A stretch of 64,000 nt of DNA, from the NCBI GenBank assembly GCA_009767595.1, contig VSDK01013934.1, forward strand, positions 165,267-229,266. The letters are read 5' to 3'. The notes beneath the pieces were generated by a model, which made no database searches, was not told where the DNA came from, and saw only the letters and a program-made list of their open reading frames with translations. The position numbers and the translations under genes were made by a program. Origin of the DNA: Symbiodinium kawagutii (Eukaryota > Sar > Dinophyceae > Suessiales > Symbiodiniaceae). Below, piece by piece: positions 54,831 to 64,000 of the stretch (positions are counted from its first letter, which is position 1; every line of letters begins with the position of its first letter).

Positions 54831-55744
54831 GGCTACTGTTCAGGGATGAAAGATCGATAAAGAACTGAGATTATTTGAGATTACTGAAGTTAGGGTGAAC
54901 TTAGAATGATTAAGCATGAAATGAACTTAAATCGGATTTATGTGATGAAATGAGATGAATAAATGAAAAGGATCTGGGGATTAAGCATGAATAATGCACG
55001 AAAAGAAATCTGAGGGTGTAAACAAGCAACAATATGCAAAAAGAACAAAACAATACATTGTAGCATGTAATGCGTGCGCATAGGATGGTATGCGGAATAC
55101 GGTGGGATCGAACGCAAAAACTCCCATTCAATCCCAGCCATGTAGTCACAAATCAACTTCACTGAGACGTCCAGCGGCAGCTTAGACTGTCGGGAAATCG
55201 AAACTGAGGATTGCCGCATATTATGAGCCCACAGGGTGCGGGTCTTCATGACTCACATTGGGTTTTACGACAACTCTACTGCTCCAAATGCCTTGTCAAA
55301 CTGTCTTTGTTATTTTATTGGCAGGGTCCCAACAGATTCTCCGAAGGTATTTGGCGATTTGATAGAATCGGGGGGCCCTAAAATGTGTGGTGTATGTGTA
55401 TAAATTGTTTCTGGTGGATGATTGGGGGATTCCCTATTTTGAGGGAACACCGTTTGGAGCACTGGGGCAGGCCAAAAAATATTCCATGTTGGAGCAATGA
55501 GATCATGTGCAACCAGCATAAACCACCTTTGCTTCAGCATTAGTCAACTGCATTAACCCATCTTAACCATCAAATTATTTCACCGGTGTTCCAATGGGAT
55601 GCAGGGATGCAAATGTTTGGCTGGATTTGTACCAACAAATGGCTGCTTGGTTCCAACAAATTCCAGCGGTGCAAAGGAAGGACTTGCAATCGTTTTGTGG
55701 CTCCCAACTGTGGGGCCTACCAGCATACCCCCCAAAACCATGGT

Positions 55745-55874
55745 GTATCATCTTGGTGGCTTAGAAATCCCTTGCAGCATGTTTAATTCTTAGAGGGAAC
55801 GTGATAAATGAAAGCAATCACAACAACACTCAAAGCCTAAGTCAGTGGCTGTAAGCCACCCAGTCATGGATTCC
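55745..55874. mobile_element. Family J element, second copy
   Basis: CTTGGTGGCTTAGAAATCCC at the left, GTGGCTGTAAGCCACCCAG at the right. Confidence 0.6.
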
Positions 55875-56292
55875 TTTGATTCAGGTGACTCCCATCCTGA
55901 CACAAAGTCTGACGCATAAACATTAATTATCTCTGATATGTTCGACGTTTTCTCTGACATTTTTGTCATGTAAATATTTTGACATGTTCTTTCACAATAT
56001 TATGACATGTTCTTTCACATTCATGCAGAATTTGCGTCTGCCATCAAACGGTATGTCTGGCACATTTTCTGACATCTGATCTTACACCTGGTATGTTCTC
56101 TGACCCATGATTTGACAAAATCTCTGACGCCATGTCCTGAAATTCTATCTGGCATGTACAGTACGCTGACTGGGTGTGGGCCTGGCGTCCCCAAACATCC
56201 CAAATAGCGGTCGCCATGGTGTTTTGCCCAGTGAACCGTAAAAAGCTAGCAGCTGCCTGCAGCGTAAGGACACGAAGTAGAAAAACAGAAAA

Positions 56293-57541
56293 AAACCAAA
56301 CACACAAACAAGCGAACAAGCAAACAAACAAACAAACAAACAAACAAGCGAACAAGCAAACAAGCAAACAAACAAACAAACAAACAAGCGAACAAGCAAA
56401 CAAACAAACAAACAAACAAACAAACAAACAAACAAACAAACAAGCGAACAAGCAAACAAACAAACAAACAAACAAACAAACAAGCGAACAAGCAAACAAT
56501 CAAACAAACAAACAAACAAGCGAACAAGCAAGCAAACAAACAAACAAACAAACAAACAAGCGAACAAGCAAACAAACAAACAAACAAACAAACAAACAAA
56601 CAAACAAGCGAACAAGCAAACAAACAAACAAACAAACAAACAAGCGAACAAACAAACAAACAAACAAACAAACAAGCGAACAAGCAAACAAACAAACAAA
56701 CAAACAAACAAGCGAACAAGCAAGCAAACAAACAAACAAACAAACAAACAAACAAGCGAACAAGCAAGCAAACAAACAAACAAACAAACAAGCGAACAAG
56801 CAAACAAACAAACAAACAAACAAACAAACGAACAAGCAAACAAACAAACAAACAAACAAACAAACAAGCAAGCAAGCAAGCAAACAAACAAACAAACAAA
56901 CAAACAGGCGAACAAGCAAAAAAACAAACAAACAAACAAACAAACCAACAAACAATCGAAAAAGCAAACAAACAAACAAACAAACAAACAAACAAACAAA
57001 CAAACAAGCGAACAAGCAAACAAACAAACAAACAAACAAGCGAACAAGCAAACAAACAAACAAACAAACAAGCGAACAAGCAAACAAACAAACAAACAAA
57101 CAAGCGAACAAGCAAACAAACAAACAAACAAACAAGCGAACAAGCAAACAAACAAACAAACAAACAAGCGAACAAGCAAACAAACAAACAAACAAACAAG
57201 CGAACAAGCAAACAAACAAACAAACAAACAAGCGAACAAGCAAACAAACAAACAAACAAACAAGCGAACAAGCAAACAAAAAAACAAAAAATCAAGCAAA
57301 CAAACAAGCAAACAAACAAACAAACAAGCGAACAAGCAAACAAAAAAACAAAAAATCAAGCAAACAAACAAGCAAACAAACAAACAAGCAAACAAGCAAA
57401 CAAACAAACAAGCAAACAAACAAGCAAACAAACAAACAAACAAGCGAACAAGCAAACAAAAAAACAAAAAATCAAGCAAACAAACAAGCAAACAAACAAA
57501 CAAGCAAACAAGCAAACAAACAAACAAACAAACAAGCAAAT
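56293..57541. repeat. 1.25-kb (CAAA)n / CAAGCGAACAAG minisatellite
   Basis: A tetranucleotide array of CAAA, interrupted at fairly regular intervals by CAAGCGAACAAG. Towards the right end AAAAAACAAAAAATCAAG variants form their own higher-order repeat (three copies, near 57280, 57340 and 57460). Because the unit is 4 bp, all frames lacking a stop codon stay open: KQTNKQTSEQAN on plus and FVCLFVCLFACS on minus. These 365- to 492-codon frames are not genes. Confidence 0.95.
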
Positions 57542-57873
57542 GCTTAAAAGAACCAACAAACAAACAAACCAAAACAAAACAAAACGTGACTTTGACACCA
57601 AGACACATCAGGACAAAAAGCAACCACTGCCACCTCCACCACCAACATCAAGAACAAGGACACCCACAAGGACAATGACAACGGCAACAAGGACAACGAC
57701 AGCACCAACAACCAAAACGACAACACAACCAACAACAAGGAGGAAAGCAGCAATAACCACCGCATCAAGTTGAGAGCAAACACCATAGCAAGAAACGTGA
57801 CTCTGACGAAAAGGTTCACAGCAACCACCCCAACAATCACGACAAACCATCGCTGGTACTGCCTCGTCCTCAC

Positions 57874-57975
57874 CAACCATGGTGCCATTGGAGTCCGCGA
57901 GGAAGAAACTGACCCCTGACACACCTCAGTCGCTGACAGGCTCAGGGTCACTGCAAGAAGAATGGCAAACAACAT
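57874..57975 (-). CDS. First exon with signal peptide
   Basis: From the ATG at 57975-57973 the frame reads MLFAILLAVTLSLSATEVCQ and on to donor ATGGTTG|GTGAGGAC, 34 codons, phase 0 out. The hydrophobic core followed by small residues (SLSA) is a typical secretory signal peptide, and a splice-leader-compatible AG lies 17 nt upstream of the ATG. A different minus frame (VSFFLADSNGTMVGEDEAV) is open over 57830-57920 and is also protein-like, so an internal exon is the main alternative. Confidence 0.45.
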
Positions 57976-58879
57976 GACGGCCAGGATATCTTTACGTATC
58001 TAAGTACTGGCAAAATAATTGGGCTAATCTATGCTAATCTGATTCATTATCACGAAATCCCGATTAAACTGATGATTGATGGTTAAACACTGGACTATGA
58101 TGTCAATCAGGACCGAACCTGATCCAGGTTCGTATTGGAAACAGTGCCAGGGTAATGATGACATCCAGCTTGCACCATGCTTTTTGGTGTCATGAAGTCA
58201 CCTTTCTGTTCCTTACGTACGTGGCATTTACACACATAAAACATGTTTTGGACCTATGAACACTTCTACATGTATGCAAGAAATTCTCAACAAATGTGCT
58301 CCAAGTTACGAACCTGTACATGTAGTCATTTATGTAATTACATGTGTATATTTGTCATGTCTGTATGCATCTATGCCTGCATGTGTGGGCGTATACATCT
58401 GCATGCATGCGACGGATCATGAAACATGTCAACCCAAAAGTGAAAGCTCATCAAACTTGCCGAGAAAACCGCTCCCCAAAGGACTTCACACAACATTTGG
58501 TGGTGTCTTAAAATAAGGGTACCCCAAAAGGCCCCAAAATCATCCAATAATCATCCTTTGCTATAACCTCATCGTCCTGTGGTTCCCAGTATGAAGCTAT
58601 AGTTGTGTTTAACCGTTGTTGTTGGTCATTCATCCCTCCAGTTAAAAGTTTGTTAAGGCTTCACCATGTAACTATATCCTGCCATAACTAGCAGTCACCC
58701 CAGCTATGTTCACCAACTTTGCTCAGTAGGGGCTACCACTCTGCAATTGTGGTCATTTATCCCTTTGCAAAAACCATAAGCAATCCATTTCAACCACCAT
58801 TAGAGTTCACTATCAGCCATTATTGACCAATATCAACCCCCATATCCCCCATTATCAACCATCAAGAATACATGCTGAC

Positions 58880-58947
58880 CAACTGTCTCCGTCGTCAAGA
58901 CACTGCTGGCGGCGGCGAGGCCAAGCGTGGACCAAACGAAGACAAAC
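58880..58947 (-). CDS. Candidate internal exon, unknown
   Basis: A segment between acceptor CCCGCAAG and a GTCAGC donor. It reads FVFVWSTLGLAAASSVLTTE with GC-rich third positions. It lies about 900 bp upstream of the signal-peptide exon, so it probably belongs to the preceding gene. Confidence 0.4.
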
Positions 58948-59441
58948 CTTGCGGGCTCGGTGCCATTGGTGTTTTGAATGGTGAGTATTTGCAATAATTT
59001 GGATGTTTTGCATGCATACAAACACATTTGTATTCATCTGGTTTATACGGTAGTTCACATGGACATCAACGTATATGAACATCCATTGTAAGATCATCCT
59101 GCAGCCCCGTCACCCACCCGAACACCACTACCACCACGACTACAAACAAAGTAGAACCGGCACCTCCTGGTGTTTTCCAGCACGGTTGGGCCATTCCCTT
59201 CGTGTAATGACATGTTTGTCTCCCTCTCATGTCACCATGTCCAGTTCTCTCAACCAATGGCGCTTTTGGGGAGTTACATCCTGCGATGACCTGTGGCTAT
59301 CCAAAACGGCTGCTGTTCGCAAGAAAAAAGGCATTTACAAGTACCATTCAAAAGATTTTGTTTGATCAAACCGGCTGCCCCATTCAAACTTTTGGGGTCA
59401 ACACCTCCCCACCCGAAGCCAAATCAACACCACCAACTTAC

Positions 59442-59573
59442 CACCTCCCAAATAGCCAAGCACAACCAGGCACAACATCTGACGAGATGCTGTCTGAACA
59501 TGATCTCGACGATGGGTCGGATGTATTGAAGTTCCGAGGTGCGAAGTTTGAACACTTGTTTGAGCTCAAATCG
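59442..59573 (-). CDS. Possible fifth exon of the kinase gene
   Basis: A 132-bp, 44-codon exon between acceptor TCGCGCTCCCTGCAG and a consensus donor GAGGTG|GTAAGT, phase 0 at both ends, as the exon at 60485 requires. It reads TSELQYIRPIVEIMF and later AWLCLAIWEV. IRPIV could stand for the kinase HPNIV and LAIWEV for the β5-hinge. The likeness is modest and the plus strand is open as well. Confidence 0.35.
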
Positions 59574-60484
59574 CTGCAGGGAGCGCGATTTTAACCATGA
59601 AAGTTCCGGCACCCTTTCGCAAAATAACCTGGCAATGGACTATCCATCATCTATAGATGGTTTCCAACGTTTGCGGTGTAAACCATCATTGTGCGAACAT
59701 ATTGGACCGGACCTAGTCGTCAGTATTCATCGTCACATCCACACACACACAAAAAGGCTTGCCAGCTGGTTGCACTGCTCACAGCGCACTCAGGGGCTGT
59801 GAATAGAAACCACCAAACGTGACTGCCAAAAACGCTAGAAACATCTGAAACAACCTAAGCGAATGACTGGCAAATCTCAGCCGTTGGTTGCTCCATGCCA
59901 TTTCAACCATCTGATTGGTCCATGTTTGCAGTTGGTTCTACCTCCGTCCTGTTTGGCAGCATAGATTGCTAGTGATCATGGTTGCTTGTGAGTAGAGATC
60001 ATAGTGGTGGTAGCTAGTGATCATTGTTGCTTTTCGTTTCTACTTGCGAGTTGAAACAGTTTCTATCTTTAAGCGCTGGCAACAGTTTGCATATCCGCAT
60101 TGTTTCGCTGGCTGTTATACAACCAACCATTGCACACCATCATCATTTCCAAACATATTGACCGTGATGTGTGCCACCAACAAACACAAATCTTTGAAAT
60201 AACCATGACCAAAAAAGAAAAGCACCAAAAACTGCTAGCCATAAAGACTCACACTGAATTTTCAAAAAAAAAAAACGAATACCAACATCAAGTATAATCA
60301 AGCCAACTCCTTATCGACCAATCATAAGCTTCGTCAACCATCATTCAACCATCAACCATGATCCCTTGCTATCCGTTATTCTTCATCAATCTCAAACCAT
60401 CCAATTCAATACCAGTCAACCAATGAAGCATGAACCACACATAGCTCTCAATCATCCCTCACATGGCGGGTGCCCCGTCCCAAC

Positions 60485-60555
60485 CTTTGATCTCTTGCTG
60501 ATCTTCACCGCAGCTTTTCGGTCGTCGGAACGTAGCCGGGCGGAGTAAACCGTGC
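60485..60555 (-). CDS. Protein kinase exon: β2-β3 with AVK lysine
   Basis: A 71-bp exon between acceptor CCCGCTGAG and donor TCAAAG|GTTGGG, phase 1 in and phase 0 out. It reads TVYSARLRSDDRKAAVKISK and then RSK. G.VY.A.......AVK is the protein kinase N-lobe, with the ATP-anchoring lysine present. Joined to the micro-exon at 61334 it completes GRGSFG/TVYSA. This kinase is therefore probably active, unlike the one at 23-28 kb. Confidence 0.7.
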
Positions 60556-61333
60556 CTCAGCGGGGCAAGTGAGACATGCATAAGTGCCATTTGGTTTGGT
60601 CACTCCCTGTAGCTCCTCCTCAGCTCCCCTTTTGAATAGCTATAAGGCTATAAGGATACTCCTGGCTCCTTAGCTCTCTCCTGATCACCAACCAAATAAG
60701 ACAAGCAACCTTGTTGGTTAAATCCGGCTGTACATGTTGGATTTAGAATTTCCTTATAAGGTAGCAAGAATAAGCAGCAACAGCAGAAGCAGCAGCAACA
60801 ACAACAACGACGACAACAACCAACAACCAACAACCAAAAACCACCGACCGGGAATTACAATACTTTCCGTTCAACAGATTCAGTGAGGGTTGTCTCTAAA
60901 TGTTGGTACCGGCTAAGAACCACTATCATTACGGGGAAACCATCAATTTCTGGGCAACTCAGATACTATGACTAACAATACTGGGAAACAACTGTGAATT
61001 GAATTAATACAAATTAAAACCATTATTGCATTCATGTTTAGTCTACACCACTATAAATGCAACCAATACTAGGTCATGAATCATTCGCCACTATGATCAA
61101 TAACCACTAATCACTAATACTAGGTCATTAGTCATTAACATCAGGTTCAATAATAAAAAATGTTGTATCATAATCATTAATTATACCTAGTATTTGGTTG
61201 GATATTTAATCATTAATGATAATCATTCATCATTAATCATTAACCATCATTAATATTTCCGTAGTACTAGGTTGGATACCAAACAACAAAAAACACTGTT
61301 GCAACAATCGCCCTCAGTGTCACGACAAGGCTC

Positions 61334-61366
61334 CGAAGGAACCACGTCCAATCGCCTCCTCATCGG
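61334..61366 (-). CDS. Protein kinase micro-exon: glycine loop
   Basis: A 33-bp exon reading DEEAIGRGSFG, the kinase β1 strand and glycine-rich loop. The frame needs to leave at TTCG|GAGCC, a GA donor; no GT donor restores the phase. The acceptor is CCACCGCAG at 61367, but repeated CCACTAG units just upstream offer longer alternatives. GA and GC donors are known in dinoflagellates. The protein match across the junction supports the unusual donor. Confidence 0.6.
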
Positions 61367-62171
61367 CTGCGGTGGCTAGTGGTGGCTAGTGGTGGCTGAT
61401 TGGTTGATGATGCTGTTGCGCATGGGGGCTTGGGGGGTCATCACCAAGCATATTGGGAGCCTATACCAACCCCAAGTCTTGATTATGAACGCTAGGTCCG
61501 TTATGGCAAGTTCAACGATGGCTAGATCCACACGAATACATCCCTTTATTGGACAGTTAGTGAATCAACACCTATTTATTTTTGGTTGAACTGATGGTGA
61601 TTGATATGGACTGTGTTGTCAGGTCTTTTGTTTGACCAATTCTGACTTCAAACATCCCAGAACTGTCGCCGACTGTCCAGCTAGCAATGCCACGTAATCT
61701 CATCTTGCCATGGGCTATGGTTACATCTGTGCCAAATCGTGAGTCGCTTCAGCCGTAGGGCAGCCTCCAAGGCTCGTTCTGTGACTGGAAAACCAAAAAT
61801 TTAGTAAATAATCTCATGGGCAAATAACTCTGCTATGCGCAACTTCAAAAAACAACCTTCAGCTTCTTACAAGGCGCCTTAGCATTAAAAACGTACTATG
61901 TTGTAATATGTTGCAAATTTATGCACTATCTGACCATAACACAACATGTTTCAACTGCGACTGCTTGATAATTAGATGCTCAAAAGCCGCCACAAACTCA
62001 TCGGATCCAAGCCATCCAAAAATCATCGGACCTGTTCTTCCTACAACAAATATGAGAATCCAAACAATTTAGCGTAGCCTTTTGTTGGTTGATTGTGACC
62101 AAGTTGAACACCCAAACCGTATTGCTATCCAAACATTTAAGGGTTTCCGAACTTACCAAGTTGACGCCAAC

Positions 62172-62245
62172 AATGAGCGCAGCCCGGGGTTGGCTCGGTG
62201 AGTTGCAACCTCTGGTGGTGCTTCGCCAAATGAGGGTTCGACAGC
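62172..62245 (-). CDS. Exon upstream of the kinase domain
   Basis: A 74-bp exon between acceptor CATTCATCAG and donor GCTCATT|GTTGGCG, phase 2 in and phase 1 out. It reads LSNPHLAKHHQRLQLTEPTP and then GCAH, with about three quarters of third positions G or C. Both junctions are in phase with the neighbouring exons (63191-63369 and 61334-61366). No separate domain recognised. Confidence 0.55.
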
Positions 62246-62279
62246 CTGATGAATGGTCAAGAACCATTGATGAATGATC

Positions 62280-62546
62280 GTGGAAAGGTTAGGGCAACAG
62301 CAATCATCAGCAACAACCATACTTGACGTCGAGGTTGATATTGGTTCGTCAAGACAGAATTGCGTTCCCGCTTACGTGGCAACAAAAAGCGTCAGTGAAC
62401 CAGGGATTGTGGAACCACTTATTGACAAGGATCACCACCAGCTTTGGAAGAGGCGGGAAGCTAGCTTCAGCAAATCCAACCATGGCATTGAACAAAATGT
62501 CTCCGCTGCTGGGTTGCATGAGTCACCTAAGAACCTCCGCACCTAG
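62280..62546. other. Region open on both strands, not assigned
   Basis: A 90-codon plus frame (IVEPLIDKDHHQLWKRREAS) and a minus frame (PPLPKLVVILVNKWFHNPWF) overlap. It lies in a predicted intron of the kinase gene. A family-E end (GGGGGGTACCATTCTG) closes it at 62551-62566. Confidence 0.3.
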
Positions 62547-63190
62547 AAAAACCAGGGGGGTACCATTCTGTATGCATCTACATCATTAGTTGCGCAAATC
62601 ACCATTGCTCGGCTGGGGACCGAATTGGTTCTTGCTTGGGGGTTCCACAGGTCTCAGCATGTGGAGAGATAGCCATGGACCAACGAGTTAGTTCAAAAGC
62701 TGGTTGCCGCTGTTTAACGTTCTTCTAACTTTTTAGAATAGTCTATCGTCCAAAAAATCCTAGTACCAGTGTCCGCTGTGAGAAGATGGTGCAACCCTCA
62801 TGCCAAGTGATTTGCAGTGATCCTCAACCGCGTATCACTGAGCCACCATCTGATTGCTGCGAAACTGCTGGATGACCATGGTCGAAGCAGTCCATTTTTT
62901 AACAACAAAACCGCCGGGGTCCATGTGATGACAACAATGCTAATCAAATAATTTTGAAGTGTTGTCATGTTTACCGACAATATTCATAAACTGGAAACAA
63001 CAATCAAATCTGTAAAGTGGGTTCGTCATAAATTATATTCTGCACTTGATTTTCAGGTATTCACTGATGCCTGTGAAAGTATAAAAACGTATATCGATGT
63101 ATCAACAGATTCCAATGGTATTGATTAGCCACTAGCTCGTTGGAAAATTGATGCTTCCTCTGATCTCCATAGCTGCTAGATCACGTAGAC

Positions 63191-63369
63191 CAAGTGTCTC
63201 CAATTTCTACCACCTCCTTCACATTCTCGTCACTGGTGACCTGTGTTGCGGAGGCAGCCACGGAATCACGGATCTTTTTTGACCCCTGAGGGCTGTCATC
63301 ATTCTCTGCAAGCACTGGGATGCTTGAGCGAAGGTGCTTGATCACCAGGCCAACTACCAATTTGTGGTT
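63191..63369 (-). CDS. N-terminal region exon of the kinase gene
   Basis: A 179-bp exon between acceptor TATTGAACAG and donor GACACTTG|GTCTACG, phase 0 in and phase 2 out. It reads NHKLVVGLVIKHLRSSIPVL and then AENDDSPQGSKKIRDSV and TSDENVKEVVEIGDTW. The second half is hydrophilic and likely disordered or linker-like. If the donor is not used, the frame stops at TGA 63183-63181. Phase continuity with 62245 makes the spliced model preferable. Confidence 0.6.
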
Positions 63370-63399
63370 CTGTTCAATACTCCTCGTGGCTCATCACCA

Positions 63400-64000
63400 G
63401 GGAAAATAGGATGGTGAGACTTGCGACATAAAACATGCACGATTTGTGGTAGATGGAAGTAGCTGCTTACTGGTTCTTAATGGAGCCAGCTTATTGGTCA
63501 GCCACAGTTACCCACCATCAATCATCGCCATGAGCTCGTTACTCGCTTGCCCGTTACGCGATTGATACACCCCAACATTTGTATCTATATAAGCAGAGCT
63601 GATGATCCTCAGCACTAGAGGTGGCCCCAACTAGGACATCGTGGACTGTGGTGGGCTGTAGAATTGGTCACCCTCAAACTTGTATGTCCATGAGAACGTC
63701 AGCTCTTAATAAATCACTCTTGATGGTGATAACTAATGGTTAACAACTAATGGTTAGAACTGGTGGCCGTAAGTAATGGTTGAAAACTGGTTCAACCGCA
63801 TGTAGCTGGTGATTTACCATCAACTAGAGGGGTTTGTTAGCATGGATCTCCCATTCATCAACTGCCAGTTCTCATAAACTTTCAAGAACTTTGTATGTCT
63901 TGACTGACCGCCGCAAATGGTGAACTGAATCATGGTCAAAAACAAAAAGTCCACAAGAACCCTCCATGTAAACGTACCTGTTGTTCCCTTCCATGCTGTG
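63400..64000. other. No gene seen at right edge
   Basis: Low-GC text with AACTAATGGTTA words. Upstream exons of the kinase gene may lie outside the window. Confidence 0.4.

Noticed and set aside
56174-57541. CRISPR-like regular spacing of CAAGCGAACAAG
   Set aside because: Spacers are themselves CAAA repeats; this is a minisatellite, not a CRISPR array.
56145-57623. Frames of 259-492 codons on both strands (Leu/Phe/Cys-rich and Lys/Gln/Thr/Asn-rich)
   Set aside because: They are the two strands of a 4-bp repeat without stop codons; no start, splice or domain context.
57608-57922. Val/Leu-rich minus frames at 57544-57850 as a membrane protein
   Set aside because: The hydrophobic run comes from ACAACAACG-type repeats on the plus strand; only the signal-peptide-like start (57874-57975) is retained.
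1-64000. tRNA, rRNA, snRNA genes and transposase genes
   Set aside because: I looked for cloverleaf-like boxes and transposase motifs by eye and found none I could support; a tRNAscan or Infernal run would be decisive.

Overview
The window looks like nuclear DNA from an alveolate protist, most likely a dinoflagellate (a Symbiodiniaceae-like genome is my best guess). The reasons are short high-GC coding islands of about 30-150 bp scattered in lower-GC sequence, GT-AG introns with some probable GC or GA donors, very many short terminal-inverted-repeat (TIR) elements, no long intact bacterial-style genes, and all of my better exons lying on the minus strand, as in dinoflagellate one-directional gene arrays. 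Nothing indicates a bacterial, phage or organellar contig. There is one assembly gap (16470-16510). Exon edges are by-eye models from splice signals, reading phase and protein likeness; no alignment or RNA evidence was available.

Layout, following the minus-strand genes from right to left. (1) 63369 to about 59442: start of a protein kinase gene, four phase-compatible exons ending in a glycine-rich loop and a β3 AVK motif, plus a possible fifth exon. (2) About 59-38 kb: scattered exons of undefined genes, including a probable signal-peptide exon (57874-57975) and Gly/Asp-rich, ectodomain-like exons at 46483-46604, 48731-48800, 49188-49259 and 52046-52200. A 1.25-kb (CAAA)n minisatellite (56293-57541) lies here. 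(3) 36-32 kb: GC-rich islands open on both strands, with a TIR element sitting flush against plausible splice sites. (4) 28073-23168: seven phase-compatible exons of a kinase-fold protein whose β3 lysine, HRD and DFG motifs are all altered, so a predicted pseudokinase; a membrane-anchor terminal exon follows at 22347-22509. (5) 17030-15937: a two-exon gene joining a UBC (E2)-like domain to a ubiquitin-like C-terminus; the gap lies in its intron. (6) 15.3-13.4 kb: isolated exons. (7) 6060-687: exons with F5/8-type (discoidin-like) sequence, apparently spliced to a 244-residue basic, coiled-coil-like C-terminus.

Most remaining DNA is repeat. At least ten TIR families of about 80-220 bp (called A-L here) recur across the window, several with ends that carry splice-site-like bases and so resemble dinoflagellate introners. 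There are also tandem repeats at 5.4, 19.5-20.3, 21.5 and 56.3-57.5 kb, many microsatellites, and a 1.2-kb AT-rich block (29780-30985). I saw no convincing tRNA, rRNA, CRISPR, insertion-sequence transposase or operon structure.
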